Source: Xiphias gladius
Lineage: Eukaryota; Chordata; Actinopteri; Istiophoriformes; Xiphiidae
DNA: 64,000 nucleotides
Assembly: GCF_016859285.1 (NCBI RefSeq)
Contig: NC_053421.1
Location: forward strand, 1,279,100-1,343,099
Direction: 5' to 3'
Position 1 is the first letter of the stretch. Each line of letters opens with the position of its first letter. A program made the position numbers and the translations under genes. Below, one piece after another: positions 12,011 through 26,988 of this stretch. The notes beneath the pieces were generated by a model. The model did not search any database, was not told the origin of the DNA, and saw only the letters and a list, made by a program, of their open reading frames with translations.

Positions 12011-15000
12011 GTATAACATTAGTTAGCCAAGTGATCGCAAAGTGCATGACGTGATATTGGACATTGGCCAACTGCGTAATCAACAAGTGTGTGTCTGTGC
12101 GTGGTGGAACCGTGACCAAACTGTTATGTATGTTTGGAAGCCCATTTCCTATATGACAGCTTGAAAGTACGAGTGGGGAGTCTAGCTTCACTTCTGCAAA
12201 CAAGCAACTGTGCTTATTTGTTCAAGTGACATGAAGATTTGCTTTGATTCGGAAAACGTGCGAGATAAGGGCTGAGGTGCAGGATCCGGACCCACCAACT
12301 TTGTTTGTCTAGTTCCTGCTAATGTGAAGAGATGCAGTGGGTTTGTTAAACAGCAGCCTGTAGCATGGGGGAGACGCGTGAAGTAGCTTTAGAAAGGCTA
12401 CAGCACGAGTCTCTTTGCAGTAAGGAATCCAGACAAACCTCTGTTGCGAAATCCTCGTAGGGAGAGATAAGTTTCACATGGAGGGGTGGCGTTATATAAA
12501 GTTACTTATTAACAGTGTTTCCCTGGGATTTCATCCCTATGTGAATCGGGGGTTGCGAGCGTGGGGATAATGAACTAGCTCCAGGTTCTTCGATCCACGT
12601 CTCTTTTTATTCCACATAATTCTCACCAATATTCCGCACTTTAGAGGAATTATCTTGTTCGGTGAATAATTTCATGTATATACTGTAAATTTGTTTCTGC
12701 CATTGTTTATCCAAGGAAGTGTGACTGAGAGCAATGCCTTAATTTTCCCCTCAGTCGTTTCCACACCTAGCAGCTGCTGGAGCTGTTGGGCCTTCAGGCT
12801 TTGCTCAAGAGCACCTCAGTATTGGTGACGAGAGAGAGGCCGGACCCGTTCATCTACTTTACCTGCCCAGATTTAGATTTTTTTTTTTTTTTTTTAAACA
12901 TATTTATTATGTTGCAGTCTGATGCTAAAATAATCTTAATTCATCTTTTCACTCATCAAACTTCATTTGATACTCCATAATGACAAAGCAAAAACAGAAC
13001 TTTGGAAATTTTTGCAAATTTATTAAAAAGGAAAAACTAACCATTGGGATGGTATTGGGCAGACGATGAGCGGAGCCTGTTTTCCTCCAGACATGACACT
13101 TAGAATTGAGGCCAAACAGTTCAGTCTTGATTTCATCAGACCAAAGAATTTTGTTTCTCACAGTCAGAGAGTCTTTTAGGTGCTTTTTTGCAAATTTTGA
13201 CTAAGGAGATAAAGCCCAGATCGGTGGAGTGTGAAAGTTTCTCTCATCACCACTCAGGATGTCTGGATCTCTGGGGTAACCATTGGGTTCTTGGTAACCT
13301 CTCTTACCAAGAACCCGAGGCCCTTAACCCGCGATTGCTCACTCAAAGCCTAGGAGGAGTTTGAAAAAGTAAGTTTTGCATATTTTGCAATTTTGCAAAA
13401 ATAATTATAGGTAGATTTGTGCGTGGCCTATATCAAGAGATTCAGCTTAATTCAGGCATGCATACTTATAAGGTTTTTGAATGTGCGACTTGCAATCTGG
13501 GAGTTACTGGCCAAAACGCCCTTACCTTGATTATAGTGCAACGTGCTGGTGGACATGTCATTTTTTGGTGTCTGACGTGTACACTTTTCTATACCTCCCC
13601 TGAAAATTTCACTTACATAACTCTTATGGTGTATGCTGCCACGGCGCTTTGCATGCGTGACCCCCAGCCCCCTCGGGCTTTGACCAATAAGAATGGGGAA
13701 TATTCATGGCCTGATTTAAGTACTAGTCTCCAGCATATGTTAGCCTAACATAACATTATGTGTGCAGTCTCAAAGTTAAGTCCAAGGTAACAAAAGAGTT
13801 ACGGAACAGTTGAGCTGACATGTGATCCAGCTATTCAGCCATCATCACAAACTGACACTGCTTCAGGTTTGAAAGGGATGGATGGTGTATGGGACGAAGA
13901 ACCAAGGAAAAGTGAAGTTAATTGTTAAATCTGGTCCCAACTAGGTTTCAACTCAAACCAAATGATTTCAGAGAGCTCCAGAGTACTCCTAACCAAGTCA
14001 GTAGTAACCAGCAGAAAGCGTTATTAAAGCACAGAGGCAGAAGACGCACACTTCCCACAGTGAAAGGATAGTTAGGAAATGCATGATGGTAAGTTTCGGT
14101 TTAATCAAAACTTAATTTAAAAAAAAGTTCAGTACAACTGACTGATAATAACTTTATTTGTATAGCACAGTTCATACAGGAAGTGCAACTCAAAGTGCTT
14201 TACATCAATAAAAGCTATAAAACATACAATGATAAGACGTGAGACAATAAACTACATGAATACAAAAGCCCATAAAAATAAATAGTAAATAAATAATAAA
14301 TAGTTCTGATATCATTAAATTACATAACTACATACAAGCCACATAAACGCAAGCCTAAAAAGATGCTATGAAGCTATCTAGTGATTCAGAGGATCTGACC
14401 TCCTCTGTAAGGCTATTCCAAAGGTGAGGGCCGATGAAACAGAATGCAGCATCTCGGTATGTCCTAGTTCTACTCTGGGGAATATTTAAGAGAACTGAGT
14501 TAGAGGATATTAGGGATCTTGAAGGGGCATACCTAATCAACATATCAGATAAATATTCAGGAGCTGGTCCATTAAGAGATTTAAAAACTAAAAGCAAAAT
14601 CTTAAAATTAATTTTTAAATGTATGGGGAGCCAATGAAGAGCCTTTAAAACTGGAGTAATGTTTTCTCTACATTTAGTTTTGGTAAGAAGTGCTGCTGCA
14701 TTTTGGATCATCTGAACTTTGTTTAAAAAAATCTTTGGAAGGCCAGAGAACATGGCATTACAGTAGTCAAGTTTTCTAGAAATAAAAGCATGAATAAGAC
14801 TTTTGGTGTCTTCCTTTGACACTAACTTGTACGTGAATAATATTTCTGTGATGGCATAATACATTTTTCGCGACATTTTTCACCAGAGATTCAGAGGAAG
14901 GGTCACAGTCAAAGATAACACCAAGGTTCTTTGCTTCATGCTTTGTATTCATAGCTAAATGTTGTAAATGAGCACTAAAATAAGTCTGCATTTCTTTGGC

Positions 15001-18000
15001 ACCAATTATGAGTACCTTAGTTTTGTCTCGGTCAAGTTGCAGAAAATTTTGTGACATCCATATGTTTTTGTGGATAATACAACAAGTAATTTTATTGAAT
15101 GGGCTTATGTCATCAGATGAGAAGGAAATATATAACTGTGTATCATCAGTGTAAGTATGAAAATCAATTTATGGTCTCTAGTGAAATTTCCCAGTGGCAG
15201 CGTATACAGATTAAAAATTGTGGGACCCAGAATGAATCCCTGAGGGACACCAGAGGTGTCCTCAATTTTATATGACACCGCATTGTCAGCTGTGAGACCT
15301 TTTTATATAGACAAGTGTGTGCCTTTCCAAATCATGTCCAATTGATTGAATTTACCACAGGTGGACTCCAATCAAGGTGTAGAAACATCTCAAAGATAAT
15401 CAAGGGAAATGGGAAGCATCTAAATTAAATTTCAAATGTAATAGCAAAGGCTCTTAATAGTGATGTCAGTGTGATATTTCAGTTTTTCCTTTTTAATAAG
15501 TTTGCAAAACTTTTTTTTGGTTTTTGCTTTTTTATTATGGGGTACTGAGTATAGACTGATTTGATTAAATGATTTTAGCACGAGGCCGCAACATAACAAA
15601 ATGTGAATAAAGTGAAGGGGGTGTGAATACTTTCTGAATGCACTGTACATTAGGTTTCTTGTGCCAGATTTTCCAGAATCAGTGCTATTCTGGAAAATCT
15701 AAGAAATACACCGTCAAAAAAGACTGCAGAGATTTTTTTTCATTTGAATGTTGTTCCAAAAAAAAAAAATTTTCTGGCGTGTGTGTGTGGTCTTGAGTGA
15801 TGGTGACACTGTTTCTGGTATGAGGTGTTACTGTTAAATCTTTTAAACATATTTTTTCAGTGTTGTGAGCATCACAAAGGAAATGCCATTCACTTCAATT
15901 GTATTGAGCTGGAGGTGGAAATCTTAGAAGCAAAAACCAAACCACTATTATGTGAGACAAAACATTTTTTATCTGGGTGAACTGACTTTTAATCACAATT
16001 TTTAGCCCATTAAATTGTTACTGTAACCATTACTAGTGTTGTTATGGTCAGAATATTCTTTTACTTGTTTTTTTATTTTGTCAGATTTGTTGTTTGTCAA
16101 TGTTATTGTACTAGTTACACAGGTAGTTACTGACATTATCACATAAATGGTCATAATTTTTTTGGACTCACATCAGTAAACCTGACTCAGTCTAAGATGT
16201 CTAAGACAACACAATTAAAATGCTCTCTAGGACCATAGCACAAAAGGAAAATCTGAGAAACCTCAGGAGTCGCAATTCCAAAACTGACTTCCCTCCTTAT
16301 ATAACAAAAGTTCAGACTTGAAGTTGCAAAAAAGCTCAAACTTAATGGATCTGCAGGGGTGAGAGTGACGTGTCACAGTAGCACATGAAAAAGACAAGAG
16401 GTAGGTAACAAATAAGGAACAATGTGTTTTTTTTAATATCATGAAGAAATTGAATTCAAAAGTTTTAAAATGGCTGCTGATAAAGTCAGTACAGATTTTC
16501 TTCAGCATTGATTTGAAATGTTTTTTTGCTGTAAATTTAACCCTTCTAACGATACATTTCAATGTTTCAGTTGTTTATCAACAACCAGTGGCAGGATGCA
16601 GCGAGTGGGAAAACTTTCCCTACCATCAACCCAGCATCCGGTGAAGTTCTCTGTCAAGTTGCAGAGGCTGATGAGGTGAACAAACTGTTAAATTCACATT
16701 CATTTATGTTCCAGTGAAGGTGGGGAAAATTTGTGGGTAACATTTACTGGAATCGGAAAAATAACATTAAACTGAAATTGAACTGGGTAGGTCTAACTAA
16801 AGTGCAATTACAAGTTTTTCTCCTGTAGTGTGCAGATATGATTTGTGTTTACAAGTGTATAGAGTGAGTTTGGTATTGCAATAGAGGAGGCTCTGTTTTA
16901 GAGGTTAACAGGTTTAAAGCAATCTCCTTAAGATCCACGCCACTTCATTTTATTTACCAGTTTTTCTAAAGCTGAAATGTTGATCATCATCACTGGTTCA
17001 TAGTGGAAAACAGTTAAGTGTGTTAGATGGCATCTGTTAGCTAGAAAGCTAATGTCTCCTCCTTTTGTACACTCAACGGCATGGATTGCTTGTGGAATAA
17101 GCTCCCAAAAAAACACTCACTTCGGACAATTGCCCCGCTAAGCCATGGCAAGAAAAACATGTCTTGCAGCATAATGTCATTCATCTGTATGTTCCAAACT
17201 GATCTTGTTTCTCCTGGAAATTGCTGAACATGCTACTTCCAATGAAGCTTCACAGCTATGAGGCCATGATAGCATGACACATAATTTGACTTTTCAGCTA
17301 TTTTACTGATGGATATTCCTATATAAAGCAACACAGAAAAAGTGACTTATATTTTATAATTTTTATATTTTTGATACAATTTAATGTTTTGACCCTTGGT
17401 CAGCATTGGAATCCTTGGTAAATTTAATTTGACCTCTCTTAAACCTACACCTGTCCAGCATTTGATACTCCAAAGATACATTTTCACAGGAGTATTCCTT
17501 TAAAAACCACCAACTCACCCAGTTAATCACATTGTGATTTTAATATTTCCAGGCAGATGTAGACAAGGCGGTGAAAGCAGCACGTAATGCTTTCAGGTTG
17601 GGGTCACCGTGGCGACGGATGGATGCCTCTCATCGTGGCCTGCTACTCAACCGATTGGCCGATGCCATTGAGAGGGATGCTGCCTACCTTGCTGTGAGTC
17701 ATCATTGAATATCAGAACGCTACCAAACAGCATTTGGGAAAGACAGTTCTGCCTTTATTTGTCTCATGTTGTTGCTCCACCTGGTATATTAACATGAGCA
17801 CACACATTTTACTATTAACGTTGATGTTTGGATAATACTTATCATGTCAAATATAAAATTAACCCCCTTTAATTATAAATTCTGGGATAGATCAGGACAG
17901 AATTTCCAATACTGACTATACAGTGTTTAAATTTCTATTATATTATTAGTTATATATGTACAAATTATTGTACATGGAAAAAGGCTTTGCTGAAATGTCT

Positions 18001-21000
18001 GTGCATATTTACACAGTAAGAGCTGAATAAAAGGAGCAATCTGATTGGTGTTTGAGTTGGAATAGTGAAGCAAAGGACATGGTGTTAAAAATGACAAAAT
18101 CAGAGACACCAGATTTAAGACAAAATAGAGACCTTAAAGGATGATCACATGGAAGTAATAACTGTATCATACGCTTATTGGAGGGCTGAAGGGAATTCTA
18201 TCACCGAGTATGTGGATCGGTTCTTTCTGTGTAAACAGATCTGTTGAGCCAGTCTACTACAAGGGAACCAATATACGGATTTGTCATAATTACTCTATAA
18301 TTACATGATTATTAATTTTTTCTGAGTTTTTAGTGTATCACTTGAATAGTGAGTGAGTCTTGTCTTTCCTGAACTAACCCAAACTGGAAACACGTCATAT
18401 CACATAACATAGTTGTTAAATTGATATTATGTTGTTGGTTCACAGGAACTGGAGACCCTTGACAATGGGAAGCCATACTCTGTTTCATACACTGTGGATC
18501 TGCCCAATGTAGTGAAATGTCTCAGGTAAAAAACACTCAACACAGGGTTTCATGGCATTTTAAAACGTCATTGTGTGGGTCTTTGGCCACAGGGAAGCAG
18601 ACAGGTTGCACAACAAAGTTGCAAAATGCAGCCCTTATATAAAACTGCTTTGTTAGTTCTTAGCAATGTCTTTGGCTGCTTCAGTCTAGGTGGACGATAC
18701 TGTTTCAATCTAGATCTTTAGCTAATCTCGTAGGTAAAATGAAGTAGCTCTGCTTTGAACTTTTGGAAAAAAAAACTTTTGAAGTAAGCACAGGTATTTT
18801 ACTCACATGTTTAAACCATTGGTGTTGTATTCAGGTACTATTCAGGCTGGGCTGACAAATGGGAGGGAAAGACCATCCCCATTGATGGAGATTATTTCTG
18901 CTACACCAGACACGAACCCATCGGAGTCTGTGGACAGATCATACCGGTGAGGAGGGGGTGGGGTGGAGGGTATGCAGGGAGAGAAACATAAAAAATGCCA
19001 GTGTTCAGTTTACATCTTGGACCACTCTGGGGAATATTAACATTTGTTGTGGCCCTTGTTTAGGTGCTTAACAGTCAAATTACGTTTTCTCTTTCTCATT
19101 TATTTAAGGACTACACAAAGGTTTTGCACAGAGAAAATTTGAGAAAGTTTTATTACACTATTGTGTAATGTATGAAAGTGTTGGATGACATGAGACCAGT
19201 CTTTTCCGCAATAATTTCCTACTTTCTTGTGAAGAGTTGGGAAGAGTAACTGTCCACTACAGTTACTCCAACCCATACATAAAGTCAAAACACAACACAT
19301 AACATCAGTGGGTTGCATTTGCACAGAGCTTGCATTTTTCTGATATAATACTGTAGATTGTACCTTAATGTCAAATAGCTTGTCATGTAAATATAGTTTT
19401 CCCCATACATCTCTGCAGTAGTTGTATACACACTGTAGTTGGAAGTATACATACTATGATTACCCATATTCTGTATGTTGAGCTATAGTGTTGATCTTTA
19501 TCTTCCATTGAGATCAACATTTAACCCTCCTGCAAACGCCTATTAAATATGTTTGCTGATATGGTTTTCATCTTTCCACTGACTTGCAGTATACTTATAA
19601 GTCTTTATATGTTAGACTGGCTCATTTTTTGGAATGTCACTAATTGATATACAACGAAGAGTACACACTGGAGTACAAATAGAAGAGAAGAGGAAGGGGT
19701 CGTATAAGGCCATGTCATTCTAAACCAGAGGGTCTGGGAAACCATCCAGTTCAAAGGAAAAGATAGAAGTGTGTGCATATGAGTGTTGTGGTGTGATAGA
19801 ATGAGAGAAATACACATTTTAAGCCTTTTATAGGTTTTACATTAAATGACTGATCTGTTGTCCTCCTGCATAGTGTCACCTCTGTTCTACTAAAGAATGA
19901 AAGAGAAGCAAATGGTATCAGATCTTTGGCACAACAGAAACCTCTTTAATCATTTCTGTAAAGTCACACTTTGACTGTCATAAGATTTGGACCGAAAAGA
20001 GCACAGGGGGCTGCATGGGTGGGGGTGTGTTGTTTAAAGTACCGGAGAGTCCAGCTAGAGTAACAGAATAATACTTTCAAAGACTTATAAAATGCCAAAA
20101 CACTGCACAACAGTTTGAAATACTCACATTTAGGATATTACAACTGTGGATAACTGTCACAGCCACAATTATTTTATCTTTTATTATGACAGCCACAAGG
20201 TAACAGTAGAAGTACAATGTTCAAGTTACAGAGTAATCTACCAAGGCCATGTCATGTCATGCAGTCTTTCTTTGCTTATCAGGAGATGTATTTATGTTGT
20301 TGGGCTCAGTACTCTGGGCATGAGTGAAGTTACTTTCGTTCCTTAAGGAGAAAAAGTATCAAAAAGCTTTCCTTTGACTAATGCGTTGTGTTGCAGAAAA
20401 GTTGAACCTGGTTCAACTTTTTTGCCGGACAGTCCTGTGTTGTTTTGCCGGAGCCCCCTGTGATGGCCCCCTGGGCTGCATTGACGGACTGGCTCCATTC
20501 AGATGAATGACGGGGCTGCTTTTATTTCATGCAGGGGTAAGGTCAGTCTGAATGTGGCCTTAACATGGTCAGAAAGCCCAAAACATTCAGGGTGCATCCA
20601 TAGTACTAAAAAGTTCCTTTCCCTTAAGGTGTGGTCACATCACAGTTCTGTTCAATGAAATTTCCCTGCAATCATGATGTCACGTTTCTGCTGCAGGTAA
20701 TAAATATTGATCAGAGTGATCATAGACTGTAAACAGTGTGTTAGAGTGACGCTACAGTTTGCGGTCTGGCAGTGTGATAATGTACTAAAATTGGTAAAGA
20801 AACAGGCTAAAAAATAATAACTTTCCAAACACAGCGGTGTTTTCTCTTGCCCGACCGAGCGTATCTGCGCAAAGTTTAAGAGAAGTGACACCTGTCCAGT
20901 GAGTCTGCGAAGCAGCTGGAGATTGCAGCGAAAAAGGAAACATTCTTGAATTTGTTCGTCAAACAGGCCTCATTAAAAGTGAATGGGAGACAGAGTGAAT

Positions 21001-24000
21001 ATTTATGGGATGGAAGTGAAATGTGGCCATACCTTTACTCCTGATCTTTTTCTCCTCCCTCTCTCTTTTTCTGTCTGCAGTGGAACTTCCCTCTGTTGAT
21101 GCAGGCCTGGAAACTTGGCCCTGCCCTTGCGACCGGTAACACTGTGGTGATGAAAGTTGCTGAGCAGACACCACTCACAGCACTCTATGTTGCTAGCTTG
21201 ATTAAAGAGGTACTTATTTGTTTCTTTTTTCCAAACTTACACTCCATCAGTAAATGTAATGATCATAAATGACACACAAAGGAACATTAAGACCATCTTT
21301 TAATTTTTTTCACAAATACAGTATTTACACTCAACCATTCTGTGGGTAAAAAAGATTGAATGAAAGTAGCACTTACTATGCTCTTTCATCCTAGTTTTGA
21401 AGGGTTTGTATTGAAGCTCGCACTGGTCTGCTGCGTGTGTCCCTAAAAATAGAAATAGCTAATGTCTATGATTGGCAAAGTTATAGAATTATGCAGTCTC
21501 TCTTTGCTTATCCAGAGAAGTATTAAAGTTGTTAGCCTCGATATTAGGGGCATGGCAGAAGTTAATTTCCTTCCTTAACGAGGAGAAATGTCAAGAAGGG
21601 TTCCTCTGACTCATCTATCAAACTTTGAAAATGTTAAACTGATTCCAATTCAAGATCGATTGAGAAGTTAAGAAATTTTAAAATTGTTCTAGATGTGTGT
21701 TTGCAGCTACACCGTTTGAAGCATCCTTCTGTCAGAGGTGATTAGCACAGAGATTGTTGTTATCTTCCTCCTATTAAATCCTGCAGTCAACCCCACACTG
21801 TAAAAGACAAGCAAAATGTTGTATAATTGAGATAAATTATTATTATCAAATCAAAAAATATGATCATGGGATGAAAAAATTAGGCCACTACAAAACACAA
21901 TCTGACCTCAAAACTAGTTAAAAAGGCTTGATGCAAGATTTAGTTCGATATAAAGGTTCTTGAAACCATTTTTCTCCCTTCCCTGTGCAGCTTCAGAGCT
22001 TGAGCAGTTTTGCAGAGAAGAAGGGAGAAAATTTGTCCAGATATACTCTAAATTCAGGTGGAAGTTTGTCAGGAACACCTAGCTCAAGATAATGCAGTCT
22101 AATCCAGCAGTCCTGCAATAAACCCTCCTTCATGAAGCATCAATGTTCAGTTTGTGTTCAAACTGTGTTAAAGAGGTGTTGATTCAACTGTGTGATCATT
22201 TTGGAGGAAGCTGGTAGTCGAACAGTATTGCGTTAAGTTGAGAGGTGTTTGTATTATTTTGTCCATCCCCATTTAAATCAGTGAGGGTAGGCTAAACAAC
22301 AGGCACATCTATCTGTATAACGCAATACATGTCAACAGCACCACAAACCACATCCTCCAAAATTATCATAAAAATGAATCAGCACCTCTTTAACACAGTT
22401 TCAACACACACTTTTACAGTGTACTTTCAGTACTTTGTGAAATGTATGCTGAAACTAAAGTTTTACCGAGAAAAAATAAGGCCACATTGCATCAGTGTAA
22501 AGAAAGTTTGAATTCCTGTTCATTCAAGAACTGCTAATAAAATGGCACTTCTTAAGTACACAATCGTATTTAGCCAACCTCCGCAGTTTATGAAAGGCTT
22601 GTTAGTATTAAGCCATTTTTTAGCCTCATGTACTGTGTGTGAGATCATCAGGTTGTTGTAAGTGCAAAATCAGAAGTTACCTCTATTAAGTTTTATGCTC
22701 CTTGATGATGCACTTACTAATAATGACCAAATTTTCTCAAGCTTTGGTTGACTTGGGTCTGTTACCAGGTGGGTTTCCCTGAAGGTGTTGTGAATATCCT
22801 GCCTGGCATGGGGCCATCAGCTGGTGCTGCCATTGCAAGGCACATGGATGTTGACAAGGTGGCCTTCACTGGATCCACAGAGGTAGGACAATTCTCTGTT
22901 TTTCTGCCTTTAGTTATTGTTGGAAGGACAGTAACATTCTGCACACATAATAAAACTAACTCAAAAGCCTGGAGATATAGTTATGACCACATGGGTCACA
23001 AGTCACAGAAATGCAACCCTGACATATTGTATCAAATTGTTGAGGTGTTGAGCTCAACAAATTGTTCAGCAAATTTTGAGCCAACAAGTTTAGATGAAGG
23101 TCATTCTAAATACTATATCTGATGTAAGCCACTGACAACTATGTTATAGAAGATTTTATTCACGAGCAAGACAATAACCTCAAACAATAAAGCTAAAGCT
23201 GCACAGGAGTGGATTAAAAAAAAATAGTGTAAATGTCCTGCAGCCTCTTTGACATGCTGAACTTAATGGTACTCTTTGGAATTTCTCACCATTAGTAACA
23301 CTATAGAGCAATGATTTTATGTGTGGGTCCACTTTTTGTTGTTTCATCCACATGTATGAGGACACACATGCACTTGCATGTGAGTGAAGTGATACACATT
23401 CCAGCCAAAGGTTATATGCTATACTACTGATTGACAGGTGGTGGTAATCCAACAAGAAATGCAGCAGTGTGCCAGCAAAGGCTTGGAAGCGGAAGACTTA
23501 AAGCAATTAAACATGGATGTAAACAATGCAGGTTTCAAACTTTAAAGAAGACTCAGCTTTGCAATTTTTTCATGGAGAAGGAAATGTATTCAAGATGTAT
23601 GTTAGACGTTAAGAGTACACATAAGGAGTTTGTTTTAGATATGTAACATTGAATGTAAACAGAAACTTTGTTTACAAGAAAACTTCACAGGGCACCTTCA
23701 AAGTTCAATCAAGTAGGCACTACCTTGTAACTTTAGTTTTGATTTTCAGCTACTTCTTTGTTTGAATTTCTCATTGAATATAAATGCTGCCTGTTGTTTA
23801 CAAATCGGTTGTATAGACTGTACCAACAGCTTTGTGTGGAGCCAGGAAGATGGAGTTTCACTGATGTTACTTGGGATATCACGGGGAGGGAGTCGTTCTT
23901 CACCTGGTTTATGTCCACGTTACATAGCGTGTGGGACATTATGTCATCTGTTACTGATGTTACTGGTCTCTGTTACTCTGTGACTCTGCAGACAGAATAA

Positions 24001-26945
24001 CTCAAGAATGATACATAGTAGAATCTCCATACATAAATCACAGATACCCCATATGAAGTAGATGATCGGAATTTTGGTGTTCCTTGCTGAATAAATTTGC
24101 ATATTAATGTGGTAAAACTGATTTTTATGCCTCCGTGCTCGTGACAGCAGTAGCCAGAGGTATTCTGTTTTCAGGTTTTCCATCTGTCCTTCCATCCATC
24201 TATCTGTCCATCTGTCCATCCTATTTTCGTGAACATGACATCTCAGCAACGCCTTGAGGGAATTTCTTCAAATTTGACATAAACATCCACTTGGACTCAA
24301 GGATGAACTGATTAGAAGTTGGTGGTAAAAGGTCAAGGTCACTGTGACCTCACAAAACACAGTTTTTGGCCATAGAATTCATATGCTAATTATGATGAAA
24401 TACATTGAATATTCTTTAAATTCCTTCAAATTCTTTGCTACATATATTATATGAGTACAGAAAGAAATGGATGTAAGCTGCAACTTGACTGGTTGGCGGA
24501 GGCATAAAACACGAGGCGGCAATTCTAGTTTTAAACCTCTGTAAGCATTCTTGATGACAAACTACTAGTACTCTGGGACACAAGGCAATCCAAATGCCTT
24601 GTTTTGTTTTTTTGGTAGTTTTATTTTGCTTAATTTCATGGGAGACAGTGGCAATACATTTATCTTCCTAAGCTAAAGTAAATGAGTACAACAAATTAGA
24701 AGGGGCTAAGATTTATCATTTGGAATGTATCAGTCTGGTTAATGGCCACTGTAACTTGTATGCCCTTTTAAATAAGCTTTAGTAGTTTTTTTTAACTTAC
24801 TTTTCCATCAATGAAATAATTTCCGCTCAAGTGAAGGTGTCACCATCTCTGTCTTTCCCTATCTGTGTCCATTAAGGTGGGCCATCTAATCCAGCAGGCT
24901 TCTGGCAGCAGTAACCTGAAGAAAGTCACTCTGGAGCTGGGAGGAAAGAGCCCCAACATCATCCTGTCTGATGCCAACAGTATGTATTCTGTCTATTTTT
25001 CCAAAACTGCAAGATGCTGTATACTGCCTTGTTTGTATGTTTTACAGATACAACTGCCACAGTCATATTCTACTCAAGGCTGGAGTATCATCCAGGCAAA
25101 TCAGGCAACGGCCACAGGGGCCCCCTTAAACAGCTGGTTCACTGTAGGGCAACTAGTTTGTGGTAATTTGAGTGTATCTTTGTTTGGGAATAGGCACAGC
25201 TACAGCACAATATCCATTGACATGATGCAGGCCTTATTGGAGGTGTGACGAAATGGGGTTTAATAGGGGCCCGACAGCTAATTTTTGCCCCAGAGTCCCC
25301 AACCAGGTTAAGCTGGCCACAACTCCAATAGGAATATTGCTCCTTACAAAGTCTGCCCTTTTTATTTAAATGTAAAAAGTGGCTCTCAAATGTTTTAATT
25401 TCTGTTTACTTCTGTCTAGTTCTGTATTTAGTAGGAAAAGGTGGAAAAATGTAGAGATAAGTAAGTTTACTGCTCAAACAAAGTGTAACAAAAGCTGAAA
25501 GAGCAGATCTAATTTTAAACTAAAGTGAGTTGAAACTTTGAAAGAAGTGTATAGAAACTGTCCGCTGTTTGAAAACTTAAATTCACTTTTAGCCCCTAAA
25601 TCCTTTTAGTTCAGTTTTATGGATTGTGGAGGGATATTTACCTCACATAAATGACAATGATTATTGATTGGTGCTACAGAATACATGCAGCCAGACAACA
25701 TGTTGCCTTTCATTTCATGTAAAGGGCATTGCTATGTCTCTACATTACGGTCTGGTGTGGTCAAAAATGTGTTCTTTTGCACCTGTAAACAAACAGTTAT
25801 TATAGTATACTGTGACATCTTGAGTACACTTGTACGTTTTCACCTGCTTTCAATTGCTCTTTTATAGAGAGGACAAGTCCCGAAAAGAATTATAAGTCAA
25901 AGACTGACATGATAATGGAAGAGTATTTTAGTACTGTTTAGTTTTTAAGAATATTTTTCCTGTGAAAGTTAAGGTTGTCTTTGTCATTTTCTTATTCAGT
26001 GGAAGATGCTGTGGAGCAGTCCCACTTTGCTCTGTTTTTCAACCAAGGCCAGTGTTGCTGTGCTGGCTCAAGAACCTTTGTCCAAGCAGACATCTACGAT
26101 GAATTTGTGGAGCGGAGTGTTGAGCGAGCTAAGAGACGAGTGGTGGGAAACCCTTTTGACCTAAAGACCGAGCAGGGACCTCAGGTGACACACACACAAA
26201 CTCACTCACTCACCCCCCAGATTAATTACATATCCTAACACTGTTATGAAACTATTTTGTTTATAGCCTGGCCAAGATTAATAGGATTAATGACTAATAT
26301 TTTATTGATTTTTGCATTTTTGTAGGTAAAAACAATACTGAAAAAACATTAAAAGTAAGAAAAAAGAGCAAAACAAAGAAGAAAAATATATATGAATATG
26401 TACACATACATGCTTATACATACATCTATCCTCACACACACAGAATATTTAGAATATGAGCTAAAAGAGGCCAAAAAGCCTCAAAGAGCTCAAGGGAACT
26501 GTAGAATTCTTCATATCACTACTAGCAATCCCTCTCACATAACCACTTCATCCATTGTTAATATAAAAAAATATTGCTGAGTGCAGCTTTAAACATAATA
26601 AGGTGTTTAGGAGCCTATTCAGTGCTTGGACTCCAAGAGAGAGTAAAATACTCACAAAAACACGTGATGCTGTTCCATCTCTGATGACCTGTCCAGGTAG
26701 ATCAGGAGCAGTTCAACAAGATTCTAGGCTACATCAGCAGTGGGAAGAGAGAGGGAGCCAAGCTCATGTGTGGAGGAGGAGTGGCTGCGGATAGAGGATA
26801 CTTCATCCAACCTACTGTGTTTGGAGATGTGCAGGACAACATGACCATTGCCAGAGAGGAGGTAGGATGGTACTGAAGATTTAAAATGGCAAAAAAAAAA
26901 TATACAGCACACACAGTTTAAAAAAAAAAAAAAATGTATATATAG

Positions 26946-26988
<43 letters not shown>

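Noticed and set aside
11753..12203. Minus-strand frames of 88 and 103 codons
   Set aside because: Antisense of aldh2 exon 1 and intron 1. The similar protein at 7287-7472 reflects the inverted DNA duplication, not a gene family.
13419..13748. 109-codon frame in aldh2 intron 1 as a possible extra gene
   Set aside because: No recognisable domain, no promoter or polyA context, and within chance length for this window.
24877..25248. Open frame reading through aldh2 exon 8 into intron 8
   Set aside because: The donor at 24980 and the conserved sequence in exon 9 show that the extension is intronic.
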